A DNA stretch of 64,000 nucleotides from Idiomarina aquatica (lineage in GTDB: Bacteria; Pseudomonadota; Gammaproteobacteria; Enterobacterales; Alteromonadaceae), in the NCBI RefSeq assembly GCF_003987185.1, contig NZ_PIPS01000001.1, positions 682,001 to 746,000 on the forward strand. Direction: 5' to 3'. Shown piece by piece: positions 43,812 to 53,038 of the stretch. The position numbers and the translations under genes were made by a program. Positions within the stretch are counted from its first letter, which is position 1, and every line of letters begins with the position of its first letter. Under the pieces are notes generated by a model. That model ran no database searches, was not told the DNA's origin, and saw only the letters and a list, made by a program, of their open reading frames with translations.

Positions 43812-45941
43812 ATGCTCGACCTATTCATTGACTATCTTTACGTGCTGAAATTTATCAGCATTTTTCTACTCATTGTGTTGTTTTTATTTGGTCTGGACGA
43901 TCTGTTTATCGATGCCTATTACTGGCTACGAAAACTGCGCCGTAACCGCACCATATATACCCAATTTAAACATGCTGATCCCAGCGATCTGTTTGTGCCC
44001 AAACAAAAACCAATAGCGATCTTAGTGCCTGCATGGCAAGAAGTTGGCGTTGTCGGGCCAATGGCCGATGCTGCCGTTAAAGCCCTGGATTATGAAAACT
44101 ATCAAATCTTTGTCGGCACTTACCCCAACGATCCAGCCACCCAAGCGGATATTGATGAAGTCTGTCGTAATTACGACAACGTGCACAAAGTTATTTGTGC
44201 GTTGCCGGGGCCAACGTCAAAAGCAGACTGCCTTAATAACATTATTGCAGCCATCATGGAATTTGAGCAGATCAACAAGTTTGAATTTAAAGGGTTCGTG
44301 TTGCACGACGCCGAGGATATGATCTCGCCACTTGAGTTACGATTATTTAATTATTTACTCAACAAAAACAAAGACCTGATTCAGATCCCGGTTTATCCAT
44401 ACACCAAGCACTGGTATCAATTTACCGCGGCGCATTACATTGATGAGTTTGCCGAATTGCATGGCAAGGACGTCGTGGTCCGCGAGTCAATTGCCGGACA
44501 AGTTCCGTCGGCAGGAGTCGGCACCTGTTTTAGCCGCCAAGCGATCATGAAGCTTTTACTCGAAGGTGACGGCGTTGCGTTTGATACCCGTTCTTTGACT
44601 GAAGACTACGATATCGGCTTCCGGCTTAAAAAATGGGGCATGAAGGAAATTTTTGTTCGGTTTTCTGCCGAAGCCGAAGATGCTTCATTAAGAGAAAAAC
44701 ACCACTTTGTGCACGACCGCGAGCATCGGGTAATTTGTGTGAGAGAATATTTCCCCAGTCGCTTTACACATGCCGTGCGGCAAAAGTCACGCTGGATTGT
44801 CGGCATCGTCTTTCAAGGCTTCAGAACGCATCGCTGGAGCAAAGACTTTCACATTAACTATTTTCTTTGGCGCGACCGCCGCGGAGTTATTGCCAATATC
44901 GTCAGCTTTCTAGCCATGTTGGTGTTCTTTCAGTTGGTGATCATATACGCCTATCAAGCCTGGGTTCCTGACGCCTATCGTTTTCTCTCGATCTTCAGCG
45001 ACGATATGATCGTGATAGTGTTATTAAGCGCCAACTTATTGATGTTTTTTAACCGTCTTATTCAGCGCTTTATTTTTACCACACAGTTTTACGGTATGAC
45101 ACAGGGATTCCTCTCAATCCTGCGCATGGTGTGGGCTAATGTCATCAATTTCGTTGCCGTACTGCGTGCCATTAAACTGGTTATCCTGGCAAAAGGTTCA
45201 GCGGTAGCGTGGGATAAAACACAGCATGACTTCCCTCATGTCCTGGATGCCAAAAAACGTGTCATCGGTGAACTGCTGCTGCAGCATAACCTGCTCACCG
45301 AACAGCAACTAACCGATGCGTTAATCAGTAAACCCTTGGGAATGCGGCTCGGCGCGTACTTAATACAAGAACACATCCTTTCACCGCGACAGCTGGGTGA
45401 ACTGATTGCTCAGACCAGCGGCCTCTCGTTTCAGCGAGTCGACCCTTTTCAGCTCAGTAGCGACTTAATACAGAAAATTCCGGGTCGCAAAGCACTGATG
45501 TATCGGGTGCTGCCGGTCGCCTATGATGCGTCGAAAAACCTGCTGACTGTGGCATCGGAAAACGAACCGAGCAAAGTTGCGCTTGCGAGTTTGCGCCGAG
45601 CCACCAAAACATCAATCAACGTCGTGATATCACAGCCGGGGGCTGTCAGTGTTGGGCTGCGCTACTGGTATCTCAATGATGAGAGTGTCAAACAGCGCGC
45701 GCAACAGCAATCCGACCAGGACACCTATTTTGCCGTCAATGAATCATTAGGGCAGATTCTGGTTAATATGAATCTTATTGCGCCAGCAACCTTACGACAG
45801 GCGGAACTGGATTATTACGACAGCGAACCAACCACCCGGTTTGGTGATCTGTTAATTGCTCACGGCTGGCTCAAACAGGACCAACTCGATCTTGCATTGA
45901 ATGAGCAAGCCCGTCGACTCAACCTATTGGCGGGAGTATAA
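43812..45941 (+). CDS. nfrB: NfrB-like membrane glycosyltransferase with c-di-GMP-binding MshEN domains
   Basis: A 709-residue protein. One N-terminal membrane segment leads to a GT2 domain with AILVPAWQE, acidic motifs HDAEDM and TEDYDIGFRL, and processive-type QKSRW; then three or four membrane helices (about 365-450). The C-terminal part has MshEN modules: VIGELLLQHNLLTEQQL with MRLGAYLIQEHILSPRQLGELIAQTSGL near 480-530, and LGQILVNMNLIAPATL with RFGDLLIAHGWLKQDQLDLAL near 645-700. In E. coli, NfrB builds an N-acetylmannosamine polymer when its MshEN domain binds c-di-GMP, and phage N4 uses the product as receptor. The start at 43812 begins the membrane segment; an upstream TTG adds six residues. 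nfrA follows five bases later. Confidence 0.85.
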   Translation: MLDLFIDYLYVLKFISIFLLIVLFLFGLDDLFIDAYYWLRKLRRNRTIYTQFKHADPSDLFVPKQKPIAILVPAWQEVGVVGPMADAAVKALDYENYQIFVGTYPNDPATQADIDEVCRNYDNVHKVICALPGPTSKADCLNNIIAAIMEFEQINKFEFKGFVLHDAEDMISPLELRLFNYLLNKNKDLIQIPVYPYTKHWYQFTAAHYIDEFAELHGKDVVVRESIAGQVPSAGVGTCFSRQAIMKLLLEGDGVAFDTRSLTEDYDIGFRLKKWGMKEIFVRFSAEAEDASLREKHHFVHDREHRVICVREYFPSRFTHAVRQKSRWIVGIVFQGFRTHRWSKDFHINYFLWRDRRGVIANIVSFLAMLVFFQLVIIYAYQAWVPDAYRFLSIFSDDMIVIVLLSANLLMFFNRLIQRFIFTTQFYGMTQGFLSILRMVWANVINFVAVLRAIKLVILAKGSAVAWDKTQHDFPHVLDAKKRVIGELLLQHNLLTEQQLTDALISKPLGMRLGAYLIQEHILSPRQLGELIAQTSGLSFQRVDPFQLSSDLIQKIPGRKALMYRVLPVAYDASKNLLTVASENEPSKVALASLRRATKTSINVVISQPGAVSVGLRYWYLNDESVKQRAQQQSDQDTYFAVNESLGQILVNMNLIAPATLRQAELDYYDSEPTTRFGDLLIAHGWLKQDQLDLALNEQARRLNLLAGV

Positions 45942-45946
45942 CCGTT

Positions 45947-48832
45947 ATGAACGGCACCCTAGATCTGCCCGGTAGACGTTCTACTATGATCACCAAACGT
46001 CTTGTTTTGCCAGCACTTATTGCACTGTTATTGGCCCCGGTAAACGCAGCTCAAAATTCCACTGAGTTACTCAGCGGTCTTTCAGAATATCAGCGCTTTA
46101 AAGCCTATCCTCGGGTCGACATGGCTTATCGGCTGGTCGCCGAGGATCGTATCGCCGACGCTATTGTCGAAATTGAAAAAGCACGCGAAGCCATTCCACT
46201 CTACCGGCCGCTGGCACACTATCATGCCAACCTCCTGTTACTTGAACAGCGTTACCTTCGCGCGGCTGAGGTTGCCGCTCAATTTCCCGACGATGCCGAG
46301 TTAACCGACTTAGCGGCAGAAGCCTACAAGCAATATGCACTTAGAGCATCGACCGGCGCGGAAGATATGATCAAACTTGCCAGTCGATTACCTGTTGCTG
46401 AACGTGACGCGTTGATTCGCTTCTTTGTCTTCAACCACCAACAACTAACCAACCGCGAATTAAAAGCGCTTTATGAGTTGATCCCGGCAACGTTAGTCAC
46501 TAGCGATACAGCGATACTGTTTAACCAACGATTTATCCAACAAGGTGACCGCACCGCCGTGTCTCGCTACCAACAACGAATTTGTTCCGCACGAAGCTGT
46601 AACTATCCCGAATGGCGTGCACTGTTCATGGCTTACATCGAACAACAACAATTTGATCAAATTCAGCAGACCTTGAAGCGACTGCCTGAGCTCCGTCCCC
46701 GGCTTATCGACGACATTATCGAGCGAATGGTTGCACGCGGTCATTATCAGAGTTTGCTCACCGTATTGGCACCCTATATCGATAACAACTCGTTGACGCC
46801 TTCACAAGTCGCCAGGCTTTACACGGTCGCCCGTACGCTTGGCGATCAGGTCATCTCACAACAGTTGTTAGCGCAATCCGATCTGTCATGTGCCGAACGA
46901 GCGCAGCAGCAACACGAGCTTGGGCAAACCGCCGCGCTTCGAGAAACGCTCACCAACTGCCCGGTTACCGCTGAAAATGCTAAGCAGCAATTACTGCTGT
47001 TAACTGAAAACCGGATGTATGAAACGTTGGCGCACAAACGATTCGATGACGAGAAGCTGATAAAGACGCAACGTTCGGCCTTAGTAGATCACTATAACAG
47101 CAGCAAAGATTGGTCTCGGTTGGTCGCGTTGTTGTCACCTTTTCCGTTGGATCAACTGACCGCCAACGAGCGAAGGGTATTAGCAACAGCGCTAAAACAA
47201 CAGCAGCGTGTTGATGATGCCAGTGATGTCGTGGTGGCGAATTGGCAACTTTCAAACGTGCCCTCCGACCTTGAACTTGCCACCTACTATTTGACCGAAC
47301 AGGGGCAATACCAACGCGCACTGGCATTAATTTCCGCAGCGCTTAACGAACAGCCTGATTTATTCGACCGTTCAACGTCTCTGCGCGAGAGAGCGCAATT
47401 CATCATTGATACTCAGGTACTCTCACTGACTCCTGAACAGCGCTCACTTTTTGCATCCCTCGATCCGACCAGTGATATTTTGATTAATGCTTTGCTGAGA
47501 AATAACGCCTGCAGTGAGGCAATGAGTCTCTATGCAACCGTATCGGAAGCGTCGAAAGATGCGATCACCTTCAATTGTGAAGCGGCCATCGACAAACGAC
47601 TCGCGCGATTATTGCAGAACCTTGAAGAGCGGCCTGCCAGTCAGCAGGCAGAAGCCGCATTTCTGCTTATTGCACAGCAGGACTACGAACAAGCCGATGC
47701 CATTATCGTTGGTATCGAAGACTGGCAGGAACAGTGGCTATTGGTTGACGCACGTTTGTCGATAGCCGCACAACAAAACAATAAAGAGAAACAACGACAG
47801 CTGTTTGCCATCGCCGACCAATTTTACGACCGAGTCGCAGAAACCGCCATTCGTAAAGCTTATTTTTATTACAGCGAGGGAGACTTTGTCGCATCCGCTC
47901 GGCAATTTAACGTCGCCTTTAATAACGACAGCGGCACACAAACAACCGCCAACCTGGAGCAAGCTGCTTACGCTAACCTTTATATCGATAAAGATACGGA
48001 AGCAAAAAAACTGCTGACTAACAGCCTCGAACAACGCCTTAACCACGTTCAGACAACAGAACATGAAGACGTCGCTAAAGCACAACAACTCTACCAAGAA
48101 GTCGATTCTCCCTGGGGCGTAACACTAGCCGGCTGGGTTGGTGACAGTTCTGCGGTGTCAGTAGTCACGGCCAATGACTTTCAAGCGGACTATTTTTTGA
48201 ACGCCGAGGTCAGCTACAATCTTAACTACGACAACCGCGTTGGATCCGACATAAGTCTGGCTGTCGCAACGCTTTCCGGTGGCGAAAACACCTTTTTTGA
48301 CAATGAGGAGCTTGATTTTCACTTAGCCTGGCGCCCCTGGAGCGACCAACAAGCCGTTGCGCGGTTCGGTATCCGACACAACTTCGACAGTGACAATTCA
48401 CGTACCTACATCCGCGCTTCTTACGACCCGCTACAAAGCATGGCTAAGGCAAAATCGTGGTCACAAGACCATTTATGGCCCTCGCAAAGTCTGTTCTTAG
48501 ATGCCATATACTACATTGATAGTGGAACTTACGGTGGTTACGCCCGCTACAAACCGAGTTATGATTTTGCCGGTCGTCAGCGGTTGTTTTATCAGGGTAG
48601 TTTCTATCCGTTTGTGCAGTATCAGTTAACCAATGACACGTTAGCGAAATCGACACTGTCAGACACGCGTGCCGGTCTCGGTATCAGTAGCCGCTCCCGT
48701 TGGGGGAAAAATCGCTACCGAGGTTATAACGTATTTCTGGAGGCATCATTAGAATGGCAGTACGTTATCAACAGCGATATTTCAAAAGAAAACGACAATG
48801 CTTTGCTGCTGCGTTTTGCGCTCTATTACTAA
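45947..48832 (+). CDS. nfrA: NfrA-like outer-membrane polysaccharide exporter (TPR plus C-terminal barrel)
   Basis: A 961-residue exported protein. After an N-terminal signal (MITKRLVLPALIALLLAPVNA preceded by 13 residues if the first ATG is used), residues 40-700 form helical repeats of TPR type, many with Ala/Leu/Tyr periodicity. From about 715, short amphipathic strands (WGVTLAGWVGDSSAVSV to LLLRFALYY) look like an outer-membrane barrel with an aromatic C-terminus. This matches NfrA, the phage N4 receptor and polysaccharide exporter. GGGAG precedes the first ATG at 45947; 45986 is the alternative. It overlaps the DUF4434 gene by 79 bases. Confidence 0.8.
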   Translation: MNGTLDLPGRRSTMITKRLVLPALIALLLAPVNAAQNSTELLSGLSEYQRFKAYPRVDMAYRLVAEDRIADAIVEIEKAREAIPLYRPLAHYHANLLLLEQRYLRAAEVAAQFPDDAELTDLAAEAYKQYALRASTGAEDMIKLASRLPVAERDALIRFFVFNHQQLTNRELKALYELIPATLVTSDTAILFNQRFIQQGDRTAVSRYQQRICSARSCNYPEWRALFMAYIEQQQFDQIQQTLKRLPELRPRLIDDIIERMVARGHYQSLLTVLAPYIDNNSLTPSQVARLYTVARTLGDQVISQQLLAQSDLSCAERAQQQHELGQTAALRETLTNCPVTAENAKQQLLLLTENRMYETLAHKRFDDEKLIKTQRSALVDHYNSSKDWSRLVALLSPFPLDQLTANERRVLATALKQQQRVDDASDVVVANWQLSNVPSDLELATYYLTEQGQYQRALALISAALNEQPDLFDRSTSLRERAQFIIDTQVLSLTPEQRSLFASLDPTSDILINALLRNNACSEAMSLYATVSEASKDAITFNCEAAIDKRLARLLQNLEERPASQQAEAAFLLIAQQDYEQADAIIVGIEDWQEQWLLVDARLSIAAQQNNKEKQRQLFAIADQFYDRVAETAIRKAYFYYSEGDFVASARQFNVAFNNDSGTQTTANLEQAAYANLYIDKDTEAKKLLTNSLEQRLNHVQTTEHEDVAKAQQLYQEVDSPWGVTLAGWVGDSSAVSVVTANDFQADYFLNAEVSYNLNYDNRVGSDISLAVATLSGGENTFFDNEELDFHLAWRPWSDQQAVARFGIRHNFDSDNSRTYIRASYDPLQSMAKAKSWSQDHLWPSQSLFLDAIYYIDSGTYGGYARYKPSYDFAGRQRLFYQGSFYPFVQYQLTNDTLAKSTLSDTRAGLGISSRSRWGKNRYRGYNVFLEASLEWQYVINSDISKENDNALLLRFALYY

Positions 48833-49644
48833 ACGCCTGCGCCAGCAGTGTCGCCGATACCACCAACGGTTGGGAGAAAGGCATTTTCTTCCAACCGTTG
48901 CATCAAGATGCCTATCTCAGTGATGCCTACTGGTTCGATCTTACTGATTATTTAAAGCGCGTTGGCATCCGTCGCGTCTATGTGCAATGGACACGGCACG
49001 ATAATCATCGATTCCAATTCCCCGATAACTGGCTATTAAGACGGCTTAAATGGTTGGACAAGGACTTTGAACTGATTATCGGCTTAGATGCAGACAGTCA
49101 GTATTTTGAGTTCATTAATGAAAGCGCCGACAGTCGGTATTTTCAAGCTTATATTCAACAAAACAAAGACTGGCTGAATGAGCTGAGCAACCTAACTAAC
49201 GCATTGAATATCCATGTTGACGGATACTATTTTCCCGGCGAGTTTAATGATTCCGCCTTGTCTGACCAAAACTTCCTGAATCACGTTGCGCGCACCTTCT
49301 CACAATGGCAACAGACGCTCAGTACCCCCATCTACGTGAGCACCTTTTATAGCGGTAAAGTCAGTCCCGAGCACTATCGTAAACAGCTTTTACAACTGCA
49401 ACAATCAGGCATTCGTCTGCTGCATCAGGACGGTGTTGGCACTCAAGCCGTAGCGGCGACACTACGAGCTAGCGTGCTAAAAGCCATACCCACGCAAACG
49501 GCAGTGATCAGAGAGCTGTTTGAATACCAGTCAGGCACCTTTGCTCCTCGTTCTAATACTGACATAGAGGCAGCTATTGCTGCAGCAACAGATTCGGATG
49601 CATTTTTTTCGCTACGCTATCTGCCATTAACAAAAAGTGAATAA
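48754..49644 (+). CDS. DUF4434-like lipoprotein (possible YbcH counterpart, putative glycan hydrolase)
   Basis: A 296-residue exported protein with a basic N-terminus, hydrophobic segment and lipobox-like LLNACAS (Cys near residue 28). The mature part looks like a TIM-barrel of the DUF4434/glycoside-hydrolase-like kind: GIFFQPLHQDAYLSDAYWFDL, RRVYVQWTRHDN, VDGYYFPGEFNDS with paired acidic residues, and IYVSTFYSG. E. coli has a similar-sized gene, ybcH, next to nfrAB. An exported polymer-trimming enzyme is plausible by analogy with other exopolysaccharide loci but is not shown. GGAGG lies ten bases upstream of the ATG inside nfrA. Its 3' end overlaps convergent wecB by 71 bases. Confidence 0.7.
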   Translation: MAVRYQQRYFKRKRQCFAAAFCALLLNACASSVADTTNGWEKGIFFQPLHQDAYLSDAYWFDLTDYLKRVGIRRVYVQWTRHDNHRFQFPDNWLLRRLKWLDKDFELIIGLDADSQYFEFINESADSRYFQAYIQQNKDWLNELSNLTNALNIHVDGYYFPGEFNDSALSDQNFLNHVARTFSQWQQTLSTPIYVSTFYSGKVSPEHYRKQLLQLQQSGIRLLHQDGVGTQAVAATLRASVLKAIPTQTAVIRELFEYQSGTFAPRSNTDIEAAIAAATDSDAFFSLRYLPLTKSE

Positions 49645-50764
49645 TTCGCTGACAGGCGCGCCCGTCGCCGTAGGGGTTGTGCGCGCGTGACATATCGGCA
49701 TAACATTCGGGACTCGTCAGCAGCGTGCTAACGTGATCAATGATCGCTTTAGGATTTGTACCAACCAGCTTAACCGTCCCGGCCACAACAGCCTCAGGTC
49801 TCTCGGTGGTATCGCGCATCACCAGCACGGGTTTACCCAGCCCCGGAGCCTCTTCCTGGATGCCGCCACTGTCAGTCAACACTAAGTAGCAACGTGCCAT
49901 CAGATACACAAACGGCTCATAGCTCAACGGCTTGATTAAGTGAACATTAGAAATGTTACTCAGCATCGCTTGCACGGGCTTTTGCACGTTTGGGTTTAAA
50001 TGCACCGCGTAGATAAAGTCTACCTCTGGAAAGCGTTCAGAAAGTCGCTTAATGGCGGTACAAATATCATCGAAACCCTGACCAAAATTTTCCCGCCGGT
50101 GACCGGTGATCAACACAAACGGACGCTGGTGTGGATTAATCCGCAAACCGGCTTCCATTAATTGCTGTCGTATTTGTTGCTTTAATTGCGTTGAACCAGC
50201 AATTTTTGCTGTAACCCACTGCAACGCGTCAATCACCGTATTGCCGGTAACCACAATATTCGTCGCGGCAATTCCCTCACGCATTAAATCCTGCTTGTTT
50301 CGTTCGGTTGGCGCAAAATGGTAAGTCGCTAAACGTCCGGTCAACTGCCTATTCGCTTCTTCCGGCCAGGGCGACATGAGATTGTGTGTGCGCAGACCCG
50401 CTTCGACATGGCCCACAGGAATACGAGCATAAAATGCAGCCAACGTGGCGGCAAAGGTTGTTGCGGTATCACCGTGAACCAATACTAAATCCGGCTTCGC
50501 ATCGTTCAACACCTGTCGCATCCCCAGCAATACCGCTGCGGTGATATCAAAGAGGTCTTGGTTCGCGCGCATGATATCCAGGTCAAAGTCGGGCACGATA
50601 TCAAACAAGCTGAGCACCTGATCGAGCATTTGTCGGTGCTGCGCAGTAACGGCAACCAGCACATCATATTGTTCATCGGCTTTCAGCGCTTTCACCAACG
50701 GCGCCATTTTAATCGCTTCGGGCCGTGTACCAAACACCAAGAGAATCCGTCGTTTAACTACCAC
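49574..50764 (-). CDS. wecB: UDP-N-acetylglucosamine 2-epimerase (non-hydrolysing)
   Basis: A 396-residue cytoplasmic enzyme that interconverts UDP-GlcNAc and UDP-ManNAc. Family features include the N-terminal VFGTRPEAIKMAPLV, TAQHRQML, VLVHGDTATTFAATLAAFYARIPVGHVEAGLRT, VTGNTVIDAL, LITGHRRENFG and LTDSGGIQEEAPGLGKPVLVMRDTTERPEAV. UDP-ManNAc is the precursor of the NfrB-made polymer in E. coli, so its place facing the nfr genes supports a joint pathway. The gene is convergent with the DUF4434 gene and monocistronic, with two REP-like hairpins upstream. Confidence 0.93.
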   Translation of the reverse strand: MVVKRRILLVFGTRPEAIKMAPLVKALKADEQYDVLVAVTAQHRQMLDQVLSLFDIVPDFDLDIMRANQDLFDITAAVLLGMRQVLNDAKPDLVLVHGDTATTFAATLAAFYARIPVGHVEAGLRTHNLMSPWPEEANRQLTGRLATYHFAPTERNKQDLMREGIAATNIVVTGNTVIDALQWVTAKIAGSTQLKQQIRQQLMEAGLRINPHQRPFVLITGHRRENFGQGFDDICTAIKRLSERFPEVDFIYAVHLNPNVQKPVQAMLSNISNVHLIKPLSYEPFVYLMARCYLVLTDSGGIQEEAPGLGKPVLVMRDTTERPEAVVAGTVKLVGTNPKAIIDHVSTLLTSPECYADMSRAHNPYGDGRACQRIIHFLLMADSVAKKMHPNLLLQQ

Positions 50765-50865
50765 ACTGCACCCGCCATAGTCTGTTTTGTTGTTAATTAA
50801 ACAGTAGACCAGAAGCGGAAATATACAATACGGTTGAAATAAAATATCGGTGGGTAAAAACGCAG

Positions 50866-50928
50866 CGTGCGCCTGAGGCGCACGTTACGAATAATATGTG
50901 GGGAAGGTAAAGTGCGCCAAAGGCGCAC
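50866..50928. repeat. Two REP-like hairpins between wecB and the symporter gene
   Basis: CGTGCGCC-TGA-GGCGCACG at 50866-50884 and GTGCGCC-AAA-GGCGCAC at 50912-50928, both perfect stems with three-base loops. The minus-strand flanks read GTAACG and GTATCG respectively, matching the GTAN lead of the family. They follow the symporter stop codon and lack T-runs. Confidence 0.8.
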
Positions 50929-50935
50929 GATACGT

Positions 50936-52651
50936 TTAATGGTCAGTCGCTGCGCCAGCACCTTTCGGATAGCGAATTGACTCAACCAGCTCCTGAATGT
51001 CTTCAGGGGCATCACCGGTCATTTTGTGGACAATGGTAGCGACCACAAAGTTGATGATCATACCCAAGGTACCGATACCTTCCGGCGAAATACCAAAGAA
51101 CCAGTACTCCGGTGTGTTCAGTTCAGGCGAGATGAACTTGAAGAACACGATGTACGAGAAGGTAAACAGAATACCGACAACCATACCCGCTACTGCACCT
51201 TGACGGTTCATGCGTTTATGGAAGATACCCAGAATGATCGCAGGGAAGAAGCTTGCTGCGGCTAAGCCGAAGGCAAAGGCCACCACCTGCGCCACGAAGC
51301 CGGGCGGGTAGATACCAAAGTAGACCGAAATAAATATCGCGATGGCCGCCGCCAGTCGGGCGTAGAACAGCTCCTTCTTGTCGGTAATGTTCGGCATCAA
51401 GTTTCGTTTCAGCAAATCGTGCGAAACCGAGGTCGAGATAACCAACAACAGACCTGCGGAGGTTGACAGCGCGGCAGCAACACCACCGGCAGCAACCAAT
51501 GCCACCACCCAGGCCGGCAAGTCGCCGATTTCCGGGTTAGCCAGTACCATGATGTCACGGTCGATGGTCATTTCGTTGCGATCATCGCCCGAATAGAACA
51601 TCTTGCCGTCGCCGTTTTTGTCTTCCCAGGTGATCAGACCGGTTTTTTCCCAGTTCTTGATCCAGCTTGGTGCGTTTTCATATTCAACACCCTGTAAGTC
51701 AGGACCATTAATGGTGTTAAAGATGTTCACTTTGGCGAACGCAGCGATGGTTGGTGCAGTCAGGTAAACGACTGAGATGAAGGTCAGAGCCCAGAACGCT
51801 GAACGGCGTGCATCACGTACTTTCGGAACGGTGAAGAAGCGCACGATAACGTGTGGCAGACCAGCGGTACCAACCATCAGTGCAGCGGTAATAAAGAACA
51901 CATCCACTTTACTGCGCACACCTTCGGTGTATTCGGCAAAGCCGAGTTCAACCGACAAGCCATCCAGTCGTTCCAGCAGGAACTGTCCGGAGCCCGGCAC
52001 CCCATCGGCAATGGTACCGCCGAAACCAGTTTGCGGCAGCACGTGACCGGTGATCAAGAGTGACAGGAAAATCGCCGGAACGATGTAAGCAAACATCAGT
52101 ACAATGTATTGCGCTACCTGTGTATAGGTGATGCCTTTCATACCACCCAATACCGTGTAGAAGAATACGATCACGGCACCGATGATAACGCCGGTAGCAA
52201 TATCGACTTCCAGGAAGCGCGAGAACACCACCCCAACACCACGCATCTGGCCTGCAATGTAGGTAAAGCAGATCAGGATCGCGCAGAGTACCGCGATGGT
52301 ACGTGCTGTCTGTGAATAGTAGCGGTCACCGATAAAGTCCGGCACGGTGAACTTACCAAACTTACGCAGGTAAGGTGCAAGACACATCGCCAGCAGTACA
52401 TAACCACCGGTCCACCCCATCAGGTAAACCGAGCCGTCATAGCCTGCAAATGCGACGATACCCGCCATTGAGATGAAAGAAGCCGCCGACATCCAGTCCG
52501 CCGCGGTTGCCATACCATTGGCAATGGGGTTAACCCCGCCGCTGGCTACGTAAAAGTCGTTGGTTGATCCGGCACGAGACCAAATTGCGATACCGATATA
52601 TAACGCGAAGGTCAGGCCGACAATGATAAATGTGAGCGTTTGAATATCCAT
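50936..52651 (-). CDS. Sodium:solute symporter, acetate/monocarboxylate type (ActP-like)
   Basis: A 571-residue symporter of the SSS family with about 13 membrane segments, opening DIQTLTFIIVGLTFALYIGIAIWSRAGSTNDFYVASGGV and containing the sodium-site region ATAADWMSAASFISMAGIVAF and GLLLVISTSVSHDL. An insert around residues 325-370 holds DKNGDGKMFYSGDDRNE, which resembles a calcium-binding loop. It belongs to the branch that travels with DUF4212 subunits and acs. It starts six bases after the DUF4212 gene, so they are cotranscribed. Acetate is the likely substrate from context, not proven. Confidence 0.9.
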   Translation of the reverse strand: MDIQTLTFIIVGLTFALYIGIAIWSRAGSTNDFYVASGGVNPIANGMATAADWMSAASFISMAGIVAFAGYDGSVYLMGWTGGYVLLAMCLAPYLRKFGKFTVPDFIGDRYYSQTARTIAVLCAILICFTYIAGQMRGVGVVFSRFLEVDIATGVIIGAVIVFFYTVLGGMKGITYTQVAQYIVLMFAYIVPAIFLSLLITGHVLPQTGFGGTIADGVPGSGQFLLERLDGLSVELGFAEYTEGVRSKVDVFFITAALMVGTAGLPHVIVRFFTVPKVRDARRSAFWALTFISVVYLTAPTIAAFAKVNIFNTINGPDLQGVEYENAPSWIKNWEKTGLITWEDKNGDGKMFYSGDDRNEMTIDRDIMVLANPEIGDLPAWVVALVAAGGVAAALSTSAGLLLVISTSVSHDLLKRNLMPNITDKKELFYARLAAAIAIFISVYFGIYPPGFVAQVVAFAFGLAAASFFPAIILGIFHKRMNRQGAVAGMVVGILFTFSYIVFFKFISPELNTPEYWFFGISPEGIGTLGMIINFVVATIVHKMTGDAPEDIQELVESIRYPKGAGAATDH

Positions 52652-52657
52652 AGCGCA

Positions 52658-52924
52658 CTAGTCCTCGTGAACTTCGTATTTATTATCGAGTTTGGCCATG
52701 CTCCGTACATAAATGAATATGAGCACGATGAAGGTAATGATGGAGCCTTGTTGCGCGAACCAGAAACCCAGCTTAAAGCCGAAGAATGTGATTTCGTTCA
52801 ACACGTCCACGAGCAGTATTCCAAAGCCATAGGATACGATAAACCAGACAACCAGGAGCTTTAGCATTAAGCCCAGGTTCTCTTTCCAATACGCTTTGGC
52901 ATCACTTTCGTTTTTAAATGCCAT
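52658..52924 (-). CDS. DUF4212 small membrane subunit of the symporter
   Basis: An 88-residue protein with two membrane helices (LMLKLLVVWFIVSYGFGILL and ITFIVLIFIYVRSMAKL region) and the conserved AYWKENLGLM opening and FGFKLGFWFAQQGS loop of DUF4212. It always precedes this class of symporter and is thought to be an accessory subunit. The start at 52924 follows GAGGGG; a longer frame reaching 52984 lacks such a site. Confidence 0.88.
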   Translation of the reverse strand: MAFKNESDAKAYWKENLGLMLKLLVVWFIVSYGFGILLVDVLNEITFFGFKLGFWFAQQGSIITFIVLIFIYVRSMAKLDNKYEVHED

Positions 52925-53010
52925 AAACGTCCCCTCTTGTTTGTTGATAGTTATTGTCGAACGTGATTTGTTGTTCGCTAACAAATGTAGATGGGGTTGT
53001 TAATAAAAAG

Positions 53011-53028
53011 AATTGGACTTTGGTCTAA
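53011..53028. promoter_or_regulatory. Candidate CrbR site upstream of DUF4212/symporter
   Basis: Minus-strand TTAGACCAAAGTCCAATT, 87 to 104 bases before the DUF4212 start. It matches TTAGACCATAGTCTAGATT upstream of acs in 13 of its first 15 bases. Imperfect dyad around the centre. Assignment to CrbR is inferred from which genes share it. Confidence 0.5.
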
Positions 53029-53038
53029 CAGCCGCTGT

